From the NCBI GenBank assembly GCA_050485905.1, contig JBJHCH010000023.1, positions 1-38,558 of the forward strand: a stretch of 38,558 bases of DNA, written 5' to 3'. The DNA is from JAWLCA01 sp050485905. Lineage in GTDB: Bacteria; Pseudomonadota; Alphaproteobacteria; Rhodobacterales; Rhodobacteraceae. Under the pieces are notes generated by a model, which worked only from the letters and a program-made list of their open reading frames with translations, made no database searches and had not been told where the DNA came from. Position 1 is the stretch's first letter. Each line of letters starts with the position of its first letter. This document shows positions 1 through 7,880 of the stretch, in pieces. The translations under genes were made by a program, and so were the position numbers.

Positions 1-356
1 GGGCAGTGGCGCAGGGGATCAACGCCATGATGGCGGGTCTTTTGCCGTTTGCGGATGGCGGGGCGTTCTCGCAAGGGCGGGTGATGCCGTTCGCGCGCGG
101 TGGCGTGGTCAGCGGGCCGGTGACGTTCCCGATGCGCGGCGGGCGCGGGCTGATGGGCGAGGCGGGGCCAGAGGCGATCATGCCGCTTGCCCGCGGCCCG
201 GATGGCAAGCTCGGGGTGCAGGCGGCGGGCGGCGGGCGCGCCGTCAACATGGTGCTGAACGTGACCACGCCCGACGTGCAGGGGTTCCAGCGCAGCCAGA
301 GCCAGATCGCGGCGCAGATGGCGCGCGCGCTGGCGCGCGGCCAGAGGAACAGGTGA
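1..356 (+). CDS. GTA tape measure protein, C-terminal fragment (gp11-like)
   Basis: This is the last ~117 residues of a protein whose reading frame is open to the left edge, so the gene is truncated by the window. The fragment has the features of a siphophage tape-measure C-terminus: repeated glycine-rich FADGG and FARGGVV segments, a GEAGPEAIMPL motif, then an Ala/Arg/Gln-rich helical tail. The GEAGPEAIMPL motif is typical of tape-measure and minor tail proteins of tailed phages and GTAs. The tape measure sets tail length and occupies the tail lumen. It lies three bases upstream of the distal-tail gene in the conserved GTA order, which is the main reason for calling it the gp11 homologue. 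The in-frame GTG near position 6 is only an internal codon. Confidence 0.85.
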   Translation, partial: AVAQGINAMMAGLLPFADGGAFSQGRVMPFARGGVVSGPVTFPMRGGRGLMGEAGPEAIMPLARGPDGKLGVQAAGGGRAVNMVLNVTTPDVQGFQRSQSQIAAQMARALARGQRNR

Positions 357-359
357 GGG

Positions 360-986
360 ATGGCGTTTCACGAGATCAGGTTTCCCACCGACTTGTCCTT
401 CGGCTCGGTCGGGGGGCCGGAGCGGCGGACAGAGATCGTGACGCTGGTCAGCGGGCATGAGGAGCGCAATTCGCCCTGGTCGCAGTCGCGCCGGCGCTAT
501 GACGCGGGGCTGGGGCTGCGCAATCTGGACGATCTGGAAGCCTTGATCGCGTTCTTCGAGGCGCGGGCGGGGCAGTTGAACGGTTTTCGCTGGAAGGACT
601 GGGCCGATTTCCGGTCGGCGCCCGCGTCGCAGCCGATTACGGCCACCGATCAGGCGATCGGGGTGGGGGATGGCGAGACGGCGGTTTTCGCGTTGCGCAA
701 GACCTATGTCAGCGGGGCGCAGGCCCATGCGCGCGAAATCCGCAAGCCGGTGACGGGCACGGTGCAGGTGGCGCTGGACGGGGTGGCGCAGGGGGCCGGG
801 TGGTCGGTCGATCCGGCCACCGGGGTTGTGACGTTCGGTGCGGCCCCGGCGGCGGGGGCTGCGGTGACGGCGGGGTTCGAGTTCGACGTGCCGGTGCGCT
901 TCGATACCGACCGGATCATGGTCTCCGTCTCCAGCTTTCAGGCGGGCGACCTGCCCAACGTGCCGGTGATCGAGGTGCGGCTGTGA
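360..986 (+). CDS. GTA distal tail protein, DUF2460 family (gp12-like)
   Basis: A 208-residue protein that starts MAFHEIRFPTDLSFGS and matches the DUF2460 (TIGR02217) family, the distal tail protein of Rhodobacter-type GTAs. The conserved N-terminal half carries the hallmark run with SGHEERNSPW at about residues 32-41 and the FRWKDWADF segment at about residues 78-86. The family joins the tail tube to the baseplate. The start is an ATG preceded by GTGAGGG, which overlaps the stop region of the tape-measure gene. Its stop overlaps the next gene by four bases (GTGA), so the tail genes are probably translationally coupled. Its length is normal for the family and nothing looks damaged. Confidence 0.93.
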   Translation: MAFHEIRFPTDLSFGSVGGPERRTEIVTLVSGHEERNSPWSQSRRRYDAGLGLRNLDDLEALIAFFEARAGQLNGFRWKDWADFRSAPASQPITATDQAIGVGDGETAVFALRKTYVSGAQAHAREIRKPVTGTVQVALDGVAQGAGWSVDPATGVVTFGAAPAAGAAVTAGFEFDVPVRFDTDRIMVSVSSFQAGDLPNVPVIEVRL

Positions 987-1861
987 GCGGGTTGAAGGCG
1001 CATCTGGCGAGTGGGGCGACGACCGTTTGCCGGGCCTGGGCGGTGACGCGGCGGGATGGGGTTGTGCTGGGCTTCACCGATCACGACCGCGATCTGGCGT
1101 TCGAGGGGATCACGTTCCGTGCGGCATCGGGGCTGACCGCAAGCGCGGTGCAGCAGGGCACGGGGCTGGCGGTAGACAATACCGAGGCGCTGGGTGCGCT
1201 GTCAGACGCCGGGCTGACCGAGGCCGATATCCTAGCTGGACGATATGACGGGGCCGAGGTGCGGCTGTGGCAGGTGAACTGGGCCGATTTCGGGCAGCGC
1301 GAGATGCTGTTTCGTGGGTCGGTCGGCGAGATCACGCGCGCCGGCGGGGCGTTCCGGGCAGAGTTGCGGGGCCTGACCGAGATGCTGAACCAGCCGCGCG
1401 GGCGGGTGTTTCAGCGCGACTGTAGTGCCGTTCTGGGTGATGGGCAGTGCCGGGTCGATACCGGCCTGCCCGCATTTTCCGTGACGGCGACGGTCGAGTC
1501 GGTCGAACGGGACTGCGTGTTCCGGTTCTCTGGCGCGGTGGATCATGCCCCGCGCTGGTTTGAATATGGTCGGCTGACGATGCTGACCGGTGCGGCGGCG
1601 GGGCTGGGCGGCATGGTCAAGAATGACCGTCAGGGGCCGGAGCTGCGGATCGTGGAGTTGTGGCAGTCGCTGGGCGCTGCGGTGAACGCCGGCGATCAGT
1701 GCCGGCTGGAGGCCGGGTGCGACAAGACGATGGGCGCCTGCCATGGTAAATTCAACAATGTCATGAACTTTCGCGGTTTTCCTCATATTCCGGGTGAGGA
1801 TTGGATGGTCGCCTTTCCGGCCAATGGCAAGCGCAACGACGGCGGGAGCCTGAACAGATGA
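983..1861 (+). CDS. GTA baseplate hub protein, DUF2163 family (gp13-like)
   Basis: A 292-residue protein of the DUF2163 / phage BR0599-like family (TIGR02218), the hub component of the GTA baseplate. I chose the GTG start at 983 because it overlaps the upstream stop as GTGA and gives the family N-terminus (MSGLKAHLASG). A longer open frame upstream is only run-on. Five cysteines cluster at residues 147, 156, 240, 246 and 253, the last followed by GKFNNVMNFRGFP. This resembles the C-terminal Cys/NFRGFP region of siphophage hub proteins of the lambda gpL type, known to hold an Fe-S cluster. Cluster binding here is inference. The gene couples to the peptidase gene through an ATGA overlap. Confidence 0.92.
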   Translation: MSGLKAHLASGATTVCRAWAVTRRDGVVLGFTDHDRDLAFEGITFRAASGLTASAVQQGTGLAVDNTEALGALSDAGLTEADILAGRYDGAEVRLWQVNWADFGQREMLFRGSVGEITRAGGAFRAELRGLTEMLNQPRGRVFQRDCSAVLGDGQCRVDTGLPAFSVTATVESVERDCVFRFSGAVDHAPRWFEYGRLTMLTGAAAGLGGMVKNDRQGPELRIVELWQSLGAAVNAGDQCRLEAGCDKTMGACHGKFNNVMNFRGFPHIPGEDWMVAFPANGKRNDGGSLNR

Positions 1862-2286
1862 CGGGTGCGCGGGCGCTGGTAGCGGCGCGGGGCTGGATCG
1901 GCACGCCCTATCGGCATCAGGCGTCATGCCGGGGGGCGGGCGCCGACTGTCTGGGGCTGGTGCGCGGGGTCTGGCGTGAGCTTTACGGGGCCGAGCCGGA
2001 AGCCGTGCCGCCCTATTCGGCCGACTGGGCGGAGCCGCAGCGCGACGAGGCGCTGTGGCGCGCGGCGCTGCGGCATCTGAGGGACGGTTCGCCCGGCGCC
2101 ATCGCGCCGGGCGATGTGCTGCTTTTCCGGATGCGCGACGGGTCCGTCGCCAAGCATCTGGGCATCGCGGCCGAGGTCGGCGCGGAGGCCAGTTTCATCC
2201 ATGCCTACAGCGGCCACGACGTGACCGAAAGCCCACTGTCGGCGCCCTGGCGGCGGCGGATCGTGGCGCGTTTCGCCTTTCCCTGA
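1858..2286 (+). CDS. GTA NlpC/P60 cell-wall peptidase (gp14-like)
   Basis: A 142-residue NlpC/P60-family cysteine peptidase (TIGR02219, GTA peptidase). The catalytic cysteine is C31 in the GADCLGL motif. H100 in KHLGI and H115 in FIHAY are the likely second and third members of the Cys-His-His/polar triad. In tail particles this enzyme sits at the baseplate and is expected to cleave peptidoglycan peptide bridges during DNA delivery. The ATG at 1858 lies inside the ATGA overlap with the hub gene, which supports this start over upstream in-frame codons. It ends 12 bases before the large baseplate gene. The protein is complete, with all triad residues retained, so it is probably active. Confidence 0.93.
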   Translation: MTGARALVAARGWIGTPYRHQASCRGAGADCLGLVRGVWRELYGAEPEAVPPYSADWAEPQRDEALWRAALRHLRDGSPGAIAPGDVLLFRMRDGSVAKHLGIAAEVGAEASFIHAYSGHDVTESPLSAPWRRRIVARFAFP

Positions 2287-2298
2287 CGGAGTTTCCAT

Positions 2299-5200
2299 AT
2301 GGCGACGATATTGCTGTCGGCGGCCGGCGCGGCCGTCGGTGGAAGCTTTGGCGGGTCGGTCCTTGGCCTGTCGGGCGCGATGATCGGGCGCGCGGTGGGC
2401 GCCACGGTGGGCCGGGCGATCGACCAGCGGCTGCTGGGGTCGGGGTCGGACCCGGTGGAGGTGGGCCGTGTGGACCGATTCCGCCTGACCGGCGCCAGCG
2501 AGGGGGCTGCGCTGCCGCTAACCTATGGCCGGATGCGGATTGCCGGGCAGGTGATCTGGGCCACGCGGTTCGAGGAGCGGGCGGGCACCAGCACCCAGCG
2601 CGGCGGCAAGGGCAGTGCGCCCAAGGTCACGACGCGCGACTATTCCTATTCCGTGAGCCTGGCCATCGCGCTGGGCGAGGGCGAGATCCTGCGCGTCGGC
2701 CGGGTCTGGGCCGATGGCGAGGAAATCGCTCGCGACGATCTGCCCATGCGCGTCTATACCGGCACCGAGGATCAGTTGCCGGACCCCAAGATCGTGGCGG
2801 TCGAAGGGGCGGATCACGCGCCGGCCTATCGCGGCATCGCCTATGTGGTGCTGGAGGGGCTGGAGCTTGGCCGTTTCGGCAACCGGGTGCCGCAGTTCAG
2901 CTTCGAGGTGTTCCGCCCGGCCCGGGTGGGCGAGGGCGCGACCGACCTGGCCGCGACTTTGCGCGGCGTGGCGCTGATGCCGGGCACCGGCGAGTATGCG
3001 CTGGCGACAACGCCGGTGCATTACGATCACGGGCCGGGGGTAAATGTGCCGGTCAACGTGAACTCGCCGGGTGGCAAGGCCGATCTGGAGGTGTCGCTGA
3101 CGGCGCTGCGCGAGGAACTGCCGCGCTGCGAATCCGTGCTGATGATCGTGTCGTGGTTCGGCGACGATCTGCGCTGCGGCCAGTGCCGGGTGGAGCCGAT
3201 GGTGGAGCAGCGCGCGTCGGACGGGAAGCCGCAGCCTTGGCGGGTCTGCGGCGTGACGCGCGGTCAGGCGCAGGAGGTGGGGCGGATCGACGGCCGCCCC
3301 GTCTATGGCGGCACGCCTGGCGATGCTTCGGTCATCGAGGCGTTGCAGGCCATCCGTGCGGGCGGGCAGGCGGCGGTGTTCTATCCGTTTCTGCTGATGG
3401 GTCAGTTGGCCGGCAATGGCCGGCCCGATCCCTATTCCGACGCGCCGGATCAGCCTGTCCTGCCCTGGCGGGGGCGCATCACCTGTGCGGTCGCGCCGGG
3501 GCGCGACGGCTCACCGGACCGGACGGCGGCGGCCGAGGCGGAGGTGGCGGCCTTCTTTGGCACGGTGCAGCCGTCGCATTTCGGCATTTCCGGTGGGCAG
3601 GTGGTCTATTCCGGGCCGGCGGAATGGAGCTATCGGCGGTTCATCCTGCACTACGCCTGGCTCTGCAAGGCGGCGGGCGGGGTGGATGCGTTCTGCGTGG
3701 GCTCCGAAATGCGCGGGCTGACGCAGATCCGTGGTGCTGGCGACAGCTTTCCGGCGGTCGCCCAGTTGCGGCAACTGGCGGCCGAGGTGCGTGCGATCCT
3801 CGGCCCCGAGACGAAGATCAGCTATGCCGCCGACTGGTCGGAATACTTCGGCTACTCGGACGGTGCGGGAAACCGCTACTTTCACCTTGACCCGTTCTGG
3901 GCGGATGAGAATGTCGATTTCATCGGCATCGACAACTACATGCCGCTGTCGGACTGGCGCGAGGGCGAGGACCATGCCGACGCGGATTGGGGGTCGATCC
4001 ACAACCTCGACTACCTGGCCGCGAATGTGGCGGGGGGAGAGGGATACGACTGGTTCTACGCGTCAGAAGAGGATGCTGCCGGGCAGGTGCGCAGCCCGAT
4101 CACCGACGGGGCATATGACGAGCCCTGGATCTGGCGCAACAAGGATCTGAAAAGCTGGTGGTCGCTGCCGCATCACGAGCGGATCGACGGCGTGCGATCC
4201 GAGGCGCCGACGGGCTGGGTGCCGCAGTCCAAGCCGATCTGGTTCACCGAATACGGCTGCCCGGCGGTGGACAAGGGCACGAACGAGCCCAACAAGTTCG
4301 TCGATCCGAAATCGTCGGAATCCTTTCTGCCGCGCGCCAGTTCCGGCGCGCGGGACGATGTGATTCAGATGCAGTATTTCCGCGCGATGGCGCAGCATTG
4401 GGGTGATGCGGGAAACAACCCGCTCTCGGCCCTCTATGGCGGGCCGATGGTCGATATGGCCCGCGCCCATGCCTGGGCCTGGGACGCGCGGCCGTTCCCA
4501 CATTTTCCAGGCAATCTGGATCGATGGTCGGACGGCGTCAACTATGCGTTGGGGCACTGGCTGACGGGACGAACGGCGGCGCAGCCCTTGGCCGATGTGG
4601 TGGCGAATATTTGCTCCCGTGGGGGTGTTGCTGATGTCGATACCAGCGATCTGCATGGGCTGGTGCGCGGCTACACCCTGTCGTCGGGCGAGACGGCCCG
4701 GGCGGCCTTGCAGCCGCTGATGCTGGCGCATGGGTTCGATGCGGTCGAGACGGGCGGGCTGTTGACGTTCCGGATGCGCGGTGCTCGGCCTGTGGCGGAG
4801 TTTTCGGCGGACGATCTGGCGCTGGACGGGGACATCGGCGGCGCAGTCGAGACGCAGCGCGCGCCGGTGGCCGAGATCGCGGGTCGGGTGCGGATCACCT
4901 TCATCGAGTCCGAGGGCGACTATCAGGCCCGCGCGGCCGAGGCGATCCTGGCCGACGAAGTCAGCTTTGCCGCCGCGCAGACCGAGATCCCTCTGGGTCT
5001 GACACAAGCCGAGGGGCGGGCAATGGCGGAACGCTGGCTTGCACAGGCTCGGGTGGCGCGGGACGGGGCGCGGTTCGCCCTGCCGCCGTCGCGCGCGATC
5101 CGGCCCGGCGACGTGGTGCGTCTGACCGGCCCGGCGGGGGGCGGCTTGTATCGGGCCGACCGGGTAGAGACGACGGGCGCGCAGGTGGTGGAGGCGGTGC

Positions 5201-6207
5201 GGGTGGAGCCGGGCGTGTTCACCGCGCCCGATGCGGTCGTGATGCCGGTCCGGCCGCGGGCCTTTGTCCCGCCCGCGCCGGTCTTTCCGCTGTTTCTGGA
5301 TCTGCCGCTGATGTCGGGCGAGGAGGTACCGCACGCGCCCCATGTCGCGGTGACGGCGACGCCATGGCCCGGGTCGGTGGCGATCTGGTCGTCAGCGGCG
5401 GATGCGGACTACGAGGTCAACCGTCTGGTCGAGGCGCCCGCGACGGTCGGGGTTACCGAAACGCCGCTGCTGCGGGCGCGGGCGGGCGCCTGGGACCGCG
5501 GCCCGGCGTTGCGGGTCAGGGTCTATGGCGGGGCGCTGAGTTCGGCGGCGCCGTCGGCGGTGCTGGACGGGGCGAACCTGATGGCGATTGGCGACGGGAC
5601 GCCAGGCAACTGGGAACTGTTCCAGTTTGCCGAGGCGGACCTGGTCGGCCCAGACACCTATGAGCTGCGGCTGCGGCTGCGCGGGCAGGCAGGCAGCGAT
5701 GCGCTGATGCCCGAGGTCTGGCCGGTTGGCAGCTACGTCGTGCGGATCGGGCCGGCGGTGGGGCAGATCGATCTGCCGTCGCAGGCGCGAGGGATGGCGC
5801 GGCATTTCCGCATCGGCCCGGCGGCGCGGGGGTATGACGATCCGTCATATGTTTATCACGTCGATAGCTTTGAGGGCGCGGGGCTGCGGCCGCTGTCGCC
5901 CTGTCACCTGCGCGTCGTGGCCGATGCCGTGGGGCTGGCCGTTCGCTGGGTGCGGCGCACGCGCATCGATGGCGACAGGTGGGACGGGCTGGACGTGCCG
6001 CTGGGCGAGGAGGCGGAGAGCTATCTGCTGCGAGTGATGAAGGATGGCGTGGTGCGGCGCGAAGTCGTGACCGCCATTCCGTCATGGAGCTATCCGGTGG
6101 CCCAGCAGGCGGCGGACGGGGTCGAGGCGCCGTTCCGGGTGGAGGTGGCGCAGGTTTCGGCGCGGGTCGGACCCGGGCCTTTCACGGGGGTAGAGATCAA
6201 TGGCTGA
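2299..6207 (+). CDS. GTA baseplate megaprotein with TIM-barrel-like domain (gp15-like)
   Basis: A 1302-residue baseplate/tail-tip protein, the largest gene of the cluster. The N-terminal ~110 residues hold a small, Gly/Ala-rich hydrophobic segment followed by the GAALPLTYGRMRIAGQVIW tail-hub motif. A GTA_TIM domain occupies about residues 430-720, with glycoside-hydrolase-like landmarks GSEMRGL (~468), YAADWSEYFGY (~508-518), FIGIDNYMPLSDW (~540) and WFTEYGCPAVDKG (~645). A phage-tail_3 type region follows, then beta-rich C-terminal domains. Homologues in the Rhodobacter GTA form the tail-tip complex that contacts the host envelope. ACGGAG before the ATG serves as ribosome-binding site. The C-terminus overlaps the DUF2793 gene by eight bases. 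Whether the TIM barrel is catalytic cannot be told from sequence, although two acidic residues typical of glycosidases are present. Confidence 0.95.
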   Translation: MATILLSAAGAAVGGSFGGSVLGLSGAMIGRAVGATVGRAIDQRLLGSGSDPVEVGRVDRFRLTGASEGAALPLTYGRMRIAGQVIWATRFEERAGTSTQRGGKGSAPKVTTRDYSYSVSLAIALGEGEILRVGRVWADGEEIARDDLPMRVYTGTEDQLPDPKIVAVEGADHAPAYRGIAYVVLEGLELGRFGNRVPQFSFEVFRPARVGEGATDLAATLRGVALMPGTGEYALATTPVHYDHGPGVNVPVNVNSPGGKADLEVSLTALREELPRCESVLMIVSWFGDDLRCGQCRVEPMVEQRASDGKPQPWRVCGVTRGQAQEVGRIDGRPVYGGTPGDASVIEALQAIRAGGQAAVFYPFLLMGQLAGNGRPDPYSDAPDQPVLPWRGRITCAVAPGRDGSPDRTAAAEAEVAAFFGTVQPSHFGISGGQVVYSGPAEWSYRRFILHYAWLCKAAGGVDAFCVGSEMRGLTQIRGAGDSFPAVAQLRQLAAEVRAILGPETKISYAADWSEYFGYSDGAGNRYFHLDPFWADENVDFIGIDNYMPLSDWREGEDHADADWGSIHNLDYLAANVAGGEGYDWFYASEEDAAGQVRSPITDGAYDEPWIWRNKDLKSWWSLPHHERIDGVRSEAPTGWVPQSKPIWFTEYGCPAVDKGTNEPNKFVDPKSSESFLPRASSGARDDVIQMQYFRAMAQHWGDAGNNPLSALYGGPMVDMARAHAWAWDARPFPHFPGNLDRWSDGVNYALGHWLTGRTAAQPLADVVANICSRGGVADVDTSDLHGLVRGYTLSSGETARAALQPLMLAHGFDAVETGGLLTFRMRGARPVAEFSADDLALDGDIGGAVETQRAPVAEIAGRVRITFIESEGDYQARAAEAILADEVSFAAAQTEIPLGLTQAEGRAMAERWLAQARVARDGARFALPPSRAIRPGDVVRLTGPAGGGLYRADRVETTGAQVVEAVRVEPGVFTAPDAVVMPVRPRAFVPPAPVFPLFLDLPLMSGEEVPHAPHVAVTATPWPGSVAIWSSAADADYEVNRLVEAPATVGVTETPLLRARAGAWDRGPALRVRVYGGALSSAAPSAVLDGANLMAIGDGTPGNWELFQFAEADLVGPDTYELRLRLRGQAGSDALMPEVWPVGSYVVRIGPAVGQIDLPSQARGMARHFRIGPAARGYDDPSYVYHVDSFEGAGLRPLSPCHLRVVADAVGLAVRWVRRTRIDGDRWDGLDVPLGEEAESYLLRVMKDGVVRREVVTAIPSWSYPVAQQAADGVEAPFRVEVAQVSARVGPGPFTGVEING

Positions 6208-6910
6208 GACATCGCAACTGGGGCTGCCGCTGCTGCAGCCCGCGCAGGCGCAGAAGCATGTGACGGTGAACGAAGCCTTTGCGCGGCTGGACGGGCTGGT
6301 GCAGTTGCGGTTGCAATCGCGCAGCGTCACGCTGCCGCCCGAAGCGGCGGCCGAGGGCGCGGTCTGGGCGGTCGCCGACGGGGCCGCTGGCGACTGGGCC
6401 GGGCAGGGCGGTCGGCTGGCGGTTTCCGTCAACGGCGGCTGGGTCTTTGCCGATCCGCTGCGCGGCTGGCGCGGGTGGGTGGTCGACGAGAATTGCGAGG
6501 TTCTGCACGACGGCGACGCATGGCGCGCAGGCGTCGTTGCGCTTTCGCCATCCAATGCTGCGATGGCGTTTCGCGTCGTCGAGTTCGACCATGAGATTGC
6601 GGCGGGCGCCCAGTCGCAGACCGGCGACGTGATCCCCCATGGCACGCTTGTCTTTGCGGTGACGGCGCGGGTGGTCGAACCGATCACCGGCACGGCGAGC
6701 ACATGGTCACTGGGCAATCCGGGAGCGGAGGATCGGTTCGGCTCGGGACTGGGCCTTGGCGCGGGGTCGTTCGCGCGGGGTTTGTTGGGATCCCCCATGG
6801 CCTTCTACAGTGACACCGCGCTGGTTCTTACGGCTGCGGGCGGGGTTTTCGCTGGCGGGCTAGTGCGGCTGGCGCTGCATCTCTACGAGCCGGGCATTCC
6901 CGATCTTTGA
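6200..6910 (+). CDS. DUF2793 protein, last gene of the GTA cluster
   Basis: A 236-residue DUF2793 protein. The N-terminal ~100 residues carry the domain signature: LGLPLLQPAQAQKHVTVNEA near the start, then VWAVADGAAGDWAGQ and GWVFADPLRGWRGWV. DUF2793 proteins are found at the ends of GTA and lambdoid tail modules and are presumed tail-fibre or host-contact components. That role is inference. The C-terminal half (GTASTWSLGNPGAEDRFGSG onward) resembles particle-associated beta domains that carry receptor-facing surfaces. The start overlaps the gp15 stop by eight bases. The gene is followed within 30 bases by a strong terminator, so it closes the transcription unit. Confidence 0.88.
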   Translation: MAETSQLGLPLLQPAQAQKHVTVNEAFARLDGLVQLRLQSRSVTLPPEAAAEGAVWAVADGAAGDWAGQGGRLAVSVNGGWVFADPLRGWRGWVVDENCEVLHDGDAWRAGVVALSPSNAAMAFRVVEFDHEIAAGAQSQTGDVIPHGTLVFAVTARVVEPITGTASTWSLGNPGAEDRFGSGLGLGAGSFARGLLGSPMAFYSDTALVLTAAGGVFAGGLVRLALHLYEPGIPDL

Positions 6911-6936
6911 CTCGACAACCACTATCAAGACCAACC

Positions 6937-6967
6937 AACGCCGCGCCTCCAGGCGCGGCGTTTTTTT
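6937..6967 (+). terminator. Intrinsic terminator of the GTA operon
   Basis: A perfect 9-bp GC stem (6939-6947 with 6952-6960) around a TCCA loop is followed by seven consecutive T (6961-6967). Two A before the stem can pair with the first two T. It lies 26 bases after the DUF2793 stop. It is the best-formed rho-independent terminator in the window and separates the GTA genes from cysE. Confidence 0.93.
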
Positions 6968-7001
6968 CGTTGCGGTTTTCCGCCTTGCCTATCTGTCCAT
7001 C

Positions 7002-7030
7002 TTGGCCCACCGGACCTATCTGGCTAGAAT
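7002..7030 (+). promoter_or_regulatory. Candidate sigma-70-type promoter of cysE
   Basis: TTGGCC (7002-7007) and TAGAAT (7025-7030) are separated by exactly 17 bases. They match the consensus hexamers at 4/6 and 5/6. The site lies just after the GTA terminator and would give a short leader of about 18 bases before the cysE ATG, which is preceded by GAGGGGG. Confidence 0.55.
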
Positions 7031-7054
7031 GGCGCAGGTCGAGGGGGATTATCC

Positions 7055-7864
7055 ATGCCGCACCAGAAAGCAAAGCCGTCGCTGGTCGATCCGGTCTGGA
7101 CGCAGATCTGTGGAGAGGCCGCTGACGCGGTGAAGGACGAACCGCTGCTGGGCGGCCTGATCCATTCCGGCATCCTGCATCATCCTTCTCTGGAACGCGC
7201 ACTGGCATTCCGCTTTTCGCTGAAGCTCGCCTCGGGCGAGATGAGCGAGCAGATCCTGCGTGAGATCGCGGACGAGGCCTATGCCGCCGACCCGGCCATC
7301 GGGCAGGCGGCGCGGGCCGATCTGGTAGCGGTTTACGAGCGTGACCCGGCCTGCCATCGCTTCCTGCAACCAATTCTGTTCTTCAAGGGCTATCAGGCCG
7401 TGCAGGCCTATCGCGTCGGCCACTGGCTGTGGGTGAACGGGCGTCGGGATCTGGCTTATTTCGTGCAGATGCGCGTGTCAGAAGTGTTCGGCGTCGATAT
7501 CCATCCGGCGGCGCAGATGGGACGCGGCATCATGATCGACCACGCCCATTCCATCGTCATTGGCGAGACGGCTGTGGTGGGCGACAACGTGTCGATGCTG
7601 CATTCCGTGACGCTGGGCGGCACCGGCAAGTCGGACGGCGATCGCCATCCGAAGATTGGCGACGGGGTGCTGATCGGGGCCGGGGCGAAGGTGCTGGGCA
7701 ACATCACCGTGGGCCACTGCAGCCGGATCGCGGCCGGCTCTGTGGTGCTGCAGGATATCCCGCCGATGAAGACCGTGGCCGGTGTGCCCGCCCGTGTGGT
7801 GGGAGAGGCGGGGTGCGAGCAGCCCTCGGTCATGATGGATCAGTTGATCCACGGGACACTTTAG
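7055..7864 (+). CDS. cysE: Serine O-acetyltransferase
   Basis: A 269-residue serine acetyltransferase that makes O-acetyl-L-serine from L-serine and acetyl-CoA, the first committed step of cysteine synthesis. The N-terminal ~140 residues are the helical SATase domain. From about residue 148 a left-handed beta-helix of hexapeptide repeats follows (DIHPAAQMGRG, IVIGETAVVGDN, IGDGVLIGAGAKVLGN, CSRIAAGSVVL). D148 in DIHP and H163 in IDHAHS correspond to the catalytic Asp/His pair of the family. The length is close to E. coli CysE. Its position directly downstream of the GTA cluster is a conserved arrangement in Rhodobacterales, and the strong terminator and separate promoter suggest independent expression. 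Confidence 0.96.
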   Translation: MPHQKAKPSLVDPVWTQICGEAADAVKDEPLLGGLIHSGILHHPSLERALAFRFSLKLASGEMSEQILREIADEAYAADPAIGQAARADLVAVYERDPACHRFLQPILFFKGYQAVQAYRVGHWLWVNGRRDLAYFVQMRVSEVFGVDIHPAAQMGRGIMIDHAHSIVIGETAVVGDNVSMLHSVTLGGTGKSDGDRHPKIGDGVLIGAGAKVLGNITVGHCSRIAAGSVVLQDIPPMKTVAGVPARVVGEAGCEQPSVMMDQLIHGTL

Positions 7865-7880
7865 CGGTAGCTCTGGCGCG

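Noticed and set aside
1..6910. Temperate prophage remnant
   Set aside because: Gene order, the gp15 TIM-barrel protein and the flanking cysE match the GTA locus. No integrase, att site or lysogeny gene is in view.
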